Source of the DNA: Wenzhouxiangella sp. XN79A
GTDB lineage: Bacteria > Pseudomonadota > Gammaproteobacteria > Xanthomonadales > Wenzhouxiangellaceae
Length of the DNA stretch: 64,000 nucleotides
Reading direction: 5' to 3'
Assembly (NCBI RefSeq): GCF_012272825.1
Contig: NZ_JAAWWS010000168.1
Coordinates: forward strand, 1-64,000
Shown: one piece after another, positions 27,828 to 35,539 of the stretch
How the letters are laid out: each line of letters starts with the position of its first letter
Position numbering within the stretch: the first letter of the stretch is position 1
The notes under the pieces: generated by a model
What the model was told of the DNA's origin: nothing
The model's input: the letters and a program-made list of their open reading frames with translations, nothing else
The model's database searches: none
Made by a program: the position numbers and the translations under genes

Positions 27828-29780
27828 TCAGCGGCGACCGCGCGTCCTCAGCGCCTGCGGCGTGTAGTTGCTCGGCGCCAGCTCGACGTTGAAGGTGTTG
27901 ACCGGATCCTGGTTGTCGATCCCTACCGCCACGTAGCGGCCGGACAGCAGGTCCATGTGGGTCTCGATCGTGCTCCAGAAGGTCGGCACTTCGTAGTAGT
28001 TGATCGAGTGGGCTTCCGACGCGCGCCACAGCTCGTTGTTCTGGTCGTAGTGGTCGATCAGCAGGATCTGGTAGGAATCCTCGTCCATGTAGAAGGTACG
28101 ACGCGAGTTGATGTGCCGCGTGCCTTCCTTCAGCGTGGCGTCGACGATCCAGACCCGATGCAGCTCGTAGCGCATGTATTCCGGGTTCAGGTGACCGGCC
28201 ATGACCAGGTCCTCCGGCGTCACGTCGGAACCGTGTGCGTCGTAGGAGTTGTACGGTACGTACATTTCCTTCTTGCCGACGATCCGCCAGTCGAAGCGAT
28301 CCATGGCGCCGTTGAACATGTCGGTCATGTCATTGGTGCGCAGCCCGTCGGACGCCGTGCCCGGGTTGTCGTAGGCGACGTTCGGAGCGCGACGCACGCG
28401 ACGCTGGCCGGGGTTGTAGATCCAGGCCTGACGCGGCTGCTGGATCTGGTCGAGAGTTTCGTGGACCAGCAGGATGTTGCCCGCCAGGCGGGCCGGTGAC
28501 TCCACTTCCTGGAAGAAGTACAGCAGGATGTTGTTGGTATCGGCGATGGTCACGCCTTCCTTGTAGTACAGGCCCAGGATTTCCTCGCGCAGCTTCACCA
28601 GCTGGAAATTGCCTCCGGCCGTCGGCGCCACCTGGTTGTTGTAACGCGTGCCGCCGGTGCCCTTGTACTTGAGCTTGTGGTTCCACATCAGCTCGTAGGC
28701 GTTCTGCGGGATCGGGAACGGGAAACCTTCAGCGGCATTGGTGATCCCTTCGCCGTCCGACACCAGCTGCGCGGTGCTGGCGTTCCGGATGCTCATCTCA
28801 TAGGTGCGTTCCGGGAACGACGCCGAGCGACGCGTCGGATAGATGCGCATGTAATAGGTATCGGGGTAACGCTGGAAGGTGGCGATCTGGCCGGCCGACA
28901 GCTGGTCGGCGTAGTCCATGTAGTTCTCGCCGGTGATCACGAACTCCGGCCGATCGTTCGGGAACGGGTTCGGGTGACGGTCGCCGGGCTCGAAGCCGGC
29001 CGGCCAGTCGTCCCGCGTGATACCGCCGGTCCAGGCCGGAATCGTACCCTCGGCATTGCCGGCACGGACCGAACCCATCGGCGTCAGGTCGTTGCCGAGC
29101 CGCGCGATGTTCTCCGGGGTACGCGGAATCACGCCCTCGGCCGCAGCCGAATCGGCCGCCGTACCGGTGGCCTGCGTGGTCGCAGAAGCGCGTGCAGCAG
29201 CGGCCTCGGCCGCAGCGGCTTGTTCGGCAGCCAGGCGTTCGGCCTCAGCGCGGGCAGCGTCCTCGGCAGCCGCGGCTTCCGCCGCGACCCGTTCGGCTTC
29301 CTCCGCGGCCGCGGCCTCGGCGGCCACCCGCTCGGCTTCCTCCGCGGCCGCCTGCTCGGCAGCCATCCGGCCGGCGGCGGCCTGCTCTTCGGCCGCAGCG
29401 GCGGCTTCGGCAGCGGCCTGCTCGGCGGCCGCGCGCTCGGCTTCGGCAGCCGCAGCCGCTTCGGCGGCACGCCGCTCGGCTTCGGCCCGGGCGGCCTCTT
29501 CGGCGGCGCGGCGTTCGGCTTCGGCTTCGGCCGCTGCGCGTGCTTCGGCTTCGGCCGCTGCGCGACGTTCGGCTTCGGCGGCTGCGCGTGCTTCGGCTTC
29601 GGCTTCGGCCGCTGCGCGACGCTCGGCTTCGGCGCGCGCTGCTTGTTCGGCGTCGGCCTGCTCGGCAGCGGCCTGCTCCGTGTTCATCCCGTCATCCGGC
29701 GTCGTACCGCACGCGGTGAGCGTGATGGCGAGACCCGCTGCTGCCAGCAGGGCAATCAGGTTCTTGGTCATGGTCGTCAT
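27828..29780 (-). CDS. DUF1329 lipoprotein with a long Ala/Glu/Arg-rich coiled coil
   Basis: A 650-residue predicted outer-membrane lipoprotein (lipobox TLTAC, cysteine 24). Residues about 33-205 are almost only Ala, Glu, Arg and Gln (AEAERRAAAEAEAEARAAAE and variants), predicting a single long alpha-helix or coiled coil. A linker of Ala/Thr/Ser leads to the DUF1329 domain (about 215-650), whose fold is LolB-like. DUF1329 proteins usually start directly after the signal peptide, so the helical stalk is unusual; about 170 residues of helix could span roughly 25 nm. GGAGG sits upstream of the ATG at 29780. The neighbours are the DUF1302 barrel (17 bp) and the YCF48 gene. Confidence 0.88.
   Translation of the reverse strand: MTTMTKNLIALLAAAGLAITLTACGTTPDDGMNTEQAAAEQADAEQAARAEAERRAAAEAEAEARAAAEAERRAAAEAEARAAAEAEAERRAAEEAARAEAERRAAEAAAAAEAERAAAEQAAAEAAAAAEEQAAAGRMAAEQAAAEEAERVAAEAAAAEEAERVAAEAAAAEDAARAEAERLAAEQAAAAEAAAARASATTQATGTAADSAAAEGVIPRTPENIARLGNDLTPMGSVRAGNAEGTIPAWTGGITRDDWPAGFEPGDRHPNPFPNDRPEFVITGENYMDYADQLSAGQIATFQRYPDTYYMRIYPTRRSASFPERTYEMSIRNASTAQLVSDGEGITNAAEGFPFPIPQNAYELMWNHKLKYKGTGGTRYNNQVAPTAGGNFQLVKLREEILGLYYKEGVTIADTNNILLYFFQEVESPARLAGNILLVHETLDQIQQPRQAWIYNPGQRRVRRAPNVAYDNPGTASDGLRTNDMTDMFNGAMDRFDWRIVGKKEMYVPYNSYDAHGSDVTPEDLVMAGHLNPEYMRYELHRVWIVDATLKEGTRHINSRRTFYMDEDSYQILLIDHYDQNNELWRASEAHSINYYEVPTFWSTIETHMDLLSGRYVAVGIDNQDPVNTFNVELAPSNYTPQALRTRGRR
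29168..29684 (-). repeat. Low-complexity GCN/GAN-rich coding repeat
   Basis: DNA encoding the helical stalk of the DUF1329 protein is imperfectly repetitive, with units such as GCTTCGGCTTCGGCCGCTGC on the plus strand repeated with small changes between 29480 and 29690. Such DNA can change length by slippage. It lies wholly in frame inside the gene and is not a CRISPR array. Confidence 0.7.
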
Positions 29781-29797
29781 CCGTTGAATCCTCCGCG

Positions 29798-31636
29798 TCA
29801 GAACGAGTAGCTGATCGAGCCCGAGACGAAGTCACGGTCCCCGATCAGGTTGTTGATGCCGGCACCGAAGAAGCTGGTGTAGCCGAAATCGACCCGCCAG
29901 TTCGCCAGGTACGAGAAACCCAGCCCCAGCGACAGGGACTTGCGGCCTTCGACGAAGTTACCGCCCGGCCCGGGGGACGTTCCGGTGACATCGTGGTTGA
30001 ACGCCAGACGCGGCGTCATGTTCCACGCCGAGTCGAACACCGCGTTGTAGGTCGGAGCGATCACGAGGCGATAGCCCCAGCTGAACGGCGTGGCGAACCC
30101 GTCGGTCGTGGTGACCGGGTTGCGCAGGTCTCCGCCGGTGAGCTGGTTTCCGATGCCGCCGCCGGTGTCGGTGCCCGGTCCTTCGAACCGGAGTTCGTTC
30201 TGGCTCGGCAGGTCCCAGACGTGGGTCGCGCCGAACTCGGTCACGAACGCGACCTGGTCGGCGTTGATCGGGTTGTTCGGGCCGAACAGCTTGGTCAGTG
30301 TGAACTGGGCCTGCGACACTTCGCGACGCGAAAAGCCGGTGATCGACTCGCCGGGGCCGAACTGACCGAGCTGGCTGTTGAAGCGCAGCGCCGGCTCGGG
30401 CAGCACCGCGTTGAGCGGCGAAAGCCCCGCGAACAGCAGCTCGACGTCGTCGATCTGCAGCGGCAGGTTCGGCCGGTAGCTGATCTCGCCCTGCAGCGCC
30501 CAGGTCTCGAACACCGTGGTGTTGAAGCTCAGGCCGAACGAGTCGATGTCTTCCGGATAGACCACGTTGACGCGACCGGTCGAGGTGTCCGTGCTGGTCA
30601 CGGACTGGCCGTTCAGCACCGGCAGGCGGCTGTGGTAGCGGATGTAGTACAGGCCGAACTCGGTGTCGTTGAGCCAGGGCGCGAAGTAGCGAAGCGCCAG
30701 CCCGTACTGCCCGGTATCACTCGGCCGCTCGTCCAGGCCGCGCGGCAGGTTGCCGGGCGGGAAGCAGGTCTGCGGCAGCGGATCGACGCCGCAGCCGGGA
30801 ATCGGCAGCGGGTCGTCCGGGACAAGGCCGAAGCCGAGCATGGCGTACTGGCCGCCGTCGGTGGCGAAGTCGTTGGTCGAGAAGTACGAACCGGCCGGCT
30901 CGGGCTCGACCCGGTCCCATTCGTACATGTAGATCCCTTCGACCGACAGGTTCGGCGTCAGCTCCAGCGAGCTGTAGACCATGCCGATCGGGATGAAGGC
31001 ATCGCGCAGTTCGGCGCCGGCGGTCCGGATGGCCGAGACGTCGACCGGGTTGATCACGTTGATGCCGCCCGGCAGGAAGGTCGACTCGCCCCAGCTGACC
31101 ACCTGGCGACCGACGCGCACCGTCAGCAGTTTGTCGGCGACGGTGAAGTCGCCGTAGACGTAGGCGTCGAGCAGGCGAGCGCGCTGACCGACGAAGTCCT
31201 TGGCGTCGTCGCTGAGGCGGTTCTTGTTGTCCAGCGTGAAGTCGTAGAAGTAGTTGCCGCGGACGAACGCGCCGTAGTTCTTGTAGGCAATGTCCAGCTC
31301 CGAAGTGATGCGGGCCTGGTTGAAGATCAGGTCGTACTGATCGAAGTTCAGGTTACCGTCATCGGAGTTGGCCGAGAACCGACCCGGCGCGGCGATCTGC
31401 TGTTCGATCGGCAGGGTCGAGATGGCCGGGTTGAAGACCGACTTGGCGATCAGGTCGTCGTCCCGCTCCTCGACACGCATACCCATGGAATACGAGATCG
31501 TCGTGTCCAGGGTAATGCTGACCTCGTCGGTACTGAGGTCGATCGCGGCCGCCGGTCCGGCGACCAGACCGAGAGCAATGGCAGAGGCCAGCAGCGAACG
31601 ACGCGGCAGCCCTGTCTTGTTGTTGATGTTCTTCAT
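29798..31636 (-). CDS. DUF1302 outer-membrane beta-barrel protein
   Basis: A 612-residue exported protein. The signal peptide covers about 31 residues (LLASAIALGLVAGPAAA) and the sequence ends in Phe (SGSISYSF), the outer-membrane barrel signature. Repeated amphipathic strands, and motifs such as VRVGRQVVSWGESTFLPGG near residue 172, identify DUF1302. These barrels recur with DUF1329, YCF48 and MMPL genes and are thought to handle hydrophobic compounds at the outer membrane; direct biochemistry is scarce. The start at 31636 has GGGAG upstream. Neighbours are 17 bp away on both sides. Confidence 0.9.
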   Translation of the reverse strand: MKNINNKTGLPRRSLLASAIALGLVAGPAAAIDLSTDEVSITLDTTISYSMGMRVEERDDDLIAKSVFNPAISTLPIEQQIAAPGRFSANSDDGNLNFDQYDLIFNQARITSELDIAYKNYGAFVRGNYFYDFTLDNKNRLSDDAKDFVGQRARLLDAYVYGDFTVADKLLTVRVGRQVVSWGESTFLPGGINVINPVDVSAIRTAGAELRDAFIPIGMVYSSLELTPNLSVEGIYMYEWDRVEPEPAGSYFSTNDFATDGGQYAMLGFGLVPDDPLPIPGCGVDPLPQTCFPPGNLPRGLDERPSDTGQYGLALRYFAPWLNDTEFGLYYIRYHSRLPVLNGQSVTSTDTSTGRVNVVYPEDIDSFGLSFNTTVFETWALQGEISYRPNLPLQIDDVELLFAGLSPLNAVLPEPALRFNSQLGQFGPGESITGFSRREVSQAQFTLTKLFGPNNPINADQVAFVTEFGATHVWDLPSQNELRFEGPGTDTGGGIGNQLTGGDLRNPVTTTDGFATPFSWGYRLVIAPTYNAVFDSAWNMTPRLAFNHDVTGTSPGPGGNFVEGRKSLSLGLGFSYLANWRVDFGYTSFFGAGINNLIGDRDFVSGSISYSF

Positions 31637-31653
31637 GGATCGATCTCCCTCGC

Positions 31654-33816
31654 TCAGTCGGTCTCGATAACGGACGGGTTGTTCACGACCACCGTCGTGC
31701 CGCCGGTCTGGATCAGGCTCGCGGCCTGGCCCTGCATTTCGGCGGTCACGGCCGGATCGGCCGTCGGGTCGAGCAGGGATCCGTGACCACCCGAGATGAA
31801 TCGGGTGGCACCGCGGATGCCGGCCGCGTCCTGCGTGGTGCCGGTAATCGGGTCCAGCCCCATGACGCGGATCAGCGGCTCGGTGCCCGACAGCGGTGCA
31901 CCCGGCACGGCATTCGGAACCACCGTGTCGCCGGCGACCTGGTGGAGCAGGATCGAGTTGGCCTGGACGGCGTTGCCTGCCCAGTTGATCGGATCGGCCG
32001 AGTCGACCGCGGCCTGGGCAATGGTCAGGAACTGGAAGAAGTCGGCCGAATCCGGTTCGACGCCGGCGGCCTGCAGGCCGGCGCGGATCACCGGGCCGAA
32101 GGTCTGCGAGCCGGCCAGCAGGTTGGCGATCCCGCCACCCGGGACCGACAGCACGGCGTTGTTGACGGTCGGCTCGACGGCCAGGAAGGCGGTGCCGACG
32201 ATCGAGCCCAGCGACAGGCCGACGAAGTTGATGTTCGATCCGTCGAAGTCGGCCACGGTGTCGCCGTCGATATCGATGCCCGGAATGTTCAGCGCCAGCG
32301 TCGACAGGTCGACCTGGGCCTGGCGGTTGTTGTCACGCGCGGTCAGCAGGCTCTGCAGGTTGATGAAGTAGGTGCCCGAGCCGTCGATCCGACCATCCGG
32401 ACCGGGCGCGCCGGTGGCGTTGTCCTGCAGGTCGAGGTCGAAGGTGCGCTCGTTGGCGATCGGGCCGAACGGGGTGTTGTCGACGTACAGCGCGGCCAGC
32501 GGCTGCGACGGATCCAGCGGATCGGTCTGGGTGATGCCGTGCAGCGGCAGGTCCATCGAGACGACGGCGTAGCCGATCGAGGCCATGGTGTCGGCCAGGG
32601 CCAAGGCCTGCGAACGATTGCCCGTGATGCCGTGCTGGAAGATGACCACCGGCCAGCCGCCGGCCGGCCTGACCTGGCCGGAGAACTGGTTCGGCACGGT
32701 GACCAGGATCGGCACCGTCTGACGATCACGCTCGACCGGCAGCGGGTTGGCGACCGTGATGTTCGTCGAGGTCGGATCCAGGCCGAACTGGTCGAACGGC
32801 GGCACGTAATTGCCCGGCGCGGCCTGCCAGAACTGGTTCAGCGGCGCGGTCGGGTTGTCCGGGCTCGGCACACCGAGGAAGTACGGCAGCTCGACGACCC
32901 CGATCAGCACGTCGGCGATCCCCGGCGAAGCGCCCGGCGGCAGCACGTCGGCCGTGGTGAGGCCGGTCGGGGCGACCTGGGCCGAGGTCGGCGACAGCGT
33001 CGAGCGGACCACGCTCAGCACCGGCGTGATCGACTGGGTCGTGGCCGTCCAGGACAGCACGATGTCGTCGCGCGAGATGCCGGTGGCCGCGGCCGCGGCG
33101 CCTTCCTGCGAATTGACGATCTGGCGCAGCGGTTCCAGCGCCTGGGCCGTGGCGTTGTCGAGCAACGGCTCGGTGCTGACGCCGCCGGCGGTCACCAGCG
33201 GCTCGGTGCGCTTGGTCAGGAAGTAGGTCTGCGACGGGGTCGCGACGTTGCCGGCCGGATCCTGGACGCCGTTGGTGACCACGGCCATGTAGGCGGTCAT
33301 TTCCTGCAGCGGCACCAGCGGCACGATGGCGATGGTGCGGCCGGTCGGATCGGTCGACGCGACGGTGGCCACGTATTCGGACCCCGGCGTCAGTTCACGA
33401 TTGACCTGCTGGACGCCGATGCTGCCCTGGACCAGCTGGACTTCGAACAGACGGACCGAGGACCCCGGAATCACCGTGTTCGGGTTGACCGGATCGGAAA
33501 AGGTGAAGGTCCACGGCGTGACCGTGCTGAACCCGTCGAGCGCACTCAGCGCAACGGCCGGATCGCCGAAGTCCGTCGGGTCCGCGACCGGGGGATTCAG
33601 GGTCAGGTCGGTGGTTCCCAGCAACAGCAGGTTGATCGGGAACGGCAGGACGCCATTGGACGGATCGAAGTTGGCGGTGATGACGTCGGTGGTCAACCCA
33701 CCGTCCGGATTCGTTGCGGGCGTGGTCGGCTCGGCGCGATCACTGCTCGAGCTGCCGCCGCAGCCGGCAAGAACGGTCAACGCCAGCGCGAACGCCGGGA
33801 TCAGACGGTACTTCAT
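31654..33816 (-). CDS. VolA/Pla-1-type extracellular lipase lipoprotein
   Basis: A 720-residue predicted surface lipoprotein (lipobox VLAGC, cysteine 19, followed by GGSSSSD). An Ig-like N-terminal lipase domain (about 40-205) precedes an alpha/beta hydrolase. The nucleophile elbow is GLSLG with Ser535, the oxyanion region IFQHGITG is near 392-399, and an acid in VAGDTVVP and a His in SGGHGSLLDP complete a likely triad. The family includes VolA, a surface lysophospholipase of Vibrio, and Pla-1/Cef lipases. GGGAG precedes the ATG at 33816. As first gene of the operon it could release fatty acids for the downstream barrel and transporter, an inference. Confidence 0.88.
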   Translation of the reverse strand: MKYRLIPAFALALTVLAGCGGSSSSDRAEPTTPATNPDGGLTTDVITANFDPSNGVLPFPINLLLLGTTDLTLNPPVADPTDFGDPAVALSALDGFSTVTPWTFTFSDPVNPNTVIPGSSVRLFEVQLVQGSIGVQQVNRELTPGSEYVATVASTDPTGRTIAIVPLVPLQEMTAYMAVVTNGVQDPAGNVATPSQTYFLTKRTEPLVTAGGVSTEPLLDNATAQALEPLRQIVNSQEGAAAAATGISRDDIVLSWTATTQSITPVLSVVRSTLSPTSAQVAPTGLTTADVLPPGASPGIADVLIGVVELPYFLGVPSPDNPTAPLNQFWQAAPGNYVPPFDQFGLDPTSTNITVANPLPVERDRQTVPILVTVPNQFSGQVRPAGGWPVVIFQHGITGNRSQALALADTMASIGYAVVSMDLPLHGITQTDPLDPSQPLAALYVDNTPFGPIANERTFDLDLQDNATGAPGPDGRIDGSGTYFINLQSLLTARDNNRQAQVDLSTLALNIPGIDIDGDTVADFDGSNINFVGLSLGSIVGTAFLAVEPTVNNAVLSVPGGGIANLLAGSQTFGPVIRAGLQAAGVEPDSADFFQFLTIAQAAVDSADPINWAGNAVQANSILLHQVAGDTVVPNAVPGAPLSGTEPLIRVMGLDPITGTTQDAAGIRGATRFISGGHGSLLDPTADPAVTAEMQGQAASLIQTGGTTVVVNNPSVIETD

Positions 33817-34210
33817 CAGATTTTCTCCCCGAAGCATGAGCTTGTCGGTCGTTATATTTAAGGCTCCGGCCGAAAACGGGCAGCGGCACGGAATCGCCCT
33901 CGTATGATATGAACAGGCTTTGCATGAATGCAAGCGCGCGAAGCGTTTATCGAGCCTCCCCTTTTCATCGGAAACCAGCCTACCCCATCGTGCAGACCGA
34001 CGTGAGCCGAAGTTCGTGCGCCAGCGCACAGGACTGCGACCGGGTTGCGCTGCAGGCGGCGATCGGGCCGGACCGCCCCGAATCCACCCGCGCCCCCGCT
34101 CGCCACCGCCCGGCCCGGGCAATCCCGCACCCCGTCGAGCCGGCCCGCGTACACTTGCCGCGCGCTGCCCGATCCATGCGCTTTCGGCTCCTGACCAAAC
34201 GAGGACAACC
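33817..34210. other. Divergent intergenic region between lipase operon and NRAMP-like gene
   Basis: 394 bp without a gene I can support. The first 120 bp hold the likely promoter of the lipase operon (TATCAT at 33904-33909 read on the minus strand, and a palindrome at 33920-33933). Towards the NRAMP-like gene TACACT at 34151-34156 may be a -10 box, and GAGGA precedes the ATG. The middle part (33950-34140) shows nothing recognisable. Confidence 0.6.
33904..33933 (-). promoter_or_regulatory. Likely promoter and operator of the lipase operon
   Basis: On the minus strand TATCAT (33909-33904) is a 5-of-6 match to a -10 box. Upstream, covering the -35 position, is the perfect 14-bp palindrome TTGCATGAATGCAA (33920-33933). 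A regulator bound there would block polymerase, as TetR-type repressors do. The leader to the ATG at 33816 would be about 80 nt. Confidence 0.4.
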
Positions 34211-35527
34211 ATGACGGATTCGTTTCGCGGGCCCACGACGCCGGCCCTGCGCGCGGCGATCGGACCCGGTCTGCTGATGGCCGGCGCGGCGGTCGGCGTT
34301 TCGCACCTGGTGCAGTCGACCCGGGCCGGCGCCGAATACGGCCTGGCCCTGGTCGCGCTGGTCCTGATCGGCTGTCTGCTGAAGTTCCCGTTTCTCGAAT
34401 TCGGCCCGCGCTACGCTGCAGCCACCGGCGAGAGCCTGATCGCCGGCTATCGCAGGATGGGCCGCTGGGCGCTGGGCCTGTTCGCGCTGATCACGGTCAG
34501 CACCATGTTCATCGTGACCGCCGCGGTGACCCTGGTGACGGCGGGGCTGACCGGTCTCCTGCTCGGCCTCGAACTGTCGATCACGACGCTGTCGGCGCTG
34601 GTGCTGGCAGTCTGCGCTCTGCTGCTGGCGCTCGGCCATTACCGCACGCTGGACCGGGTGATGAAACTGGTCATGGCCGGCCTGGCGCTGGTCACCGTGC
34701 TGGCCGTCGGTCTGGCGCTGGCCGCGACGCTCGGCGAGCCGGCCGCGATCGACCGACTCGGCGACAGTCTGCTGCACGAGCGATTGTGGACCGGGGTCAC
34801 GCTGGGCTTCGTGCTGGCGCTGCTCGGCTGGATGCCGATCCCGCTGGACGCTGCCGCCTGGCACTCGCTGTGGACCCTGGAGCGGGCCCGCCAGACCGGC
34901 CATCGCCCGTCGCTGCACGAGGCCGGCTTCGACTTCCGGCTCGGCTACCTCGGCGCAACCCTGCTGGCGGTGGCGTTCCTGCTGCTCGGCGCGTTGACGA
35001 TGTACGGCCGCGGCAGCGAGTTCGCCGGCGGCGCGGTCGCATTCGCCGCCCAGTTCGCCGATCTCTACGGCGCCGCACTCGGCGACGGCTGGCGGCCGCT
35101 GATCGTGACCGCTGCACTGGCCACCATGTTCTCGACCACGCTGACCGTGCTCGACGCGTTCCCTCGGGTGCTGCGCGCGATCCTCGAGGACGCCGGCGAT
35201 GCCGGCGACCCGGAGCACGGCGCTGCCGATCGACCCGGGCACCGGGCCCGCTACCTGGCCGGCCTGGTCCTGATCGCGTTCGGTGCGCTGGTGATCATCG
35301 ATCGCTTCGGCGGTGCGTTCACCCAGCTGATCGACTTCATCACCACGGTATCGTTCCTCGCCGCGCCGGTCATCGCCTGGCTGAACCTGCGCCTGCTGAC
35401 CGGTCGCTGGACGCCCGAGGCCGCGCGACCCGGGCCGGCGCTGCGGGCGCTGGCCCGGGCCGGACTGGTCTTCCTGGTGCTGCTGTCGGTGGTCTGGGTC
35501 GGCTGGCAACTGGTCGGCGCGGCCTGA
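34211..35527 (+). CDS. NRAMP-related membrane transporter lacking the DPGN motif
   Basis: A 438-residue membrane protein with about eleven helices and overall NRAMP-like layout (IGPGLLMAGAAVGVSHLVQS at the first helix). The metal-coordinating DPGN of helix 1 is replaced by a VGVSHLVQS stretch, and the helix 6 metal motif (MPHN-like) reads WMPIPLD. Metal transport by the usual site is therefore doubtful; an Mg- or aluminium-type, or non-metal, substrate is possible. GAGGA precedes the ATG at 34211. It ends 12 bp from the convergent fusion gene. Confidence 0.78.
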   Translation: MTDSFRGPTTPALRAAIGPGLLMAGAAVGVSHLVQSTRAGAEYGLALVALVLIGCLLKFPFLEFGPRYAAATGESLIAGYRRMGRWALGLFALITVSTMFIVTAAVTLVTAGLTGLLLGLELSITTLSALVLAVCALLLALGHYRTLDRVMKLVMAGLALVTVLAVGLALAATLGEPAAIDRLGDSLLHERLWTGVTLGFVLALLGWMPIPLDAAAWHSLWTLERARQTGHRPSLHEAGFDFRLGYLGATLLAVAFLLLGALTMYGRGSEFAGGAVAFAAQFADLYGAALGDGWRPLIVTAALATMFSTTLTVLDAFPRVLRAILEDAGDAGDPEHGAADRPGHRARYLAGLVLIAFGALVIIDRFGGAFTQLIDFITTVSFLAAPVIAWLNLRLLTGRWTPEAARPGPALRALARAGLVFLVLLSVVWVGWQLVGAA

Positions 35528-35539
35528 CGCCGCGCCGCA

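Noticed and set aside
29160..29690. CRISPR-like repeats
   Set aside because: Repeats are short, imperfect, without spacers, and in frame within the DUF1329 gene.
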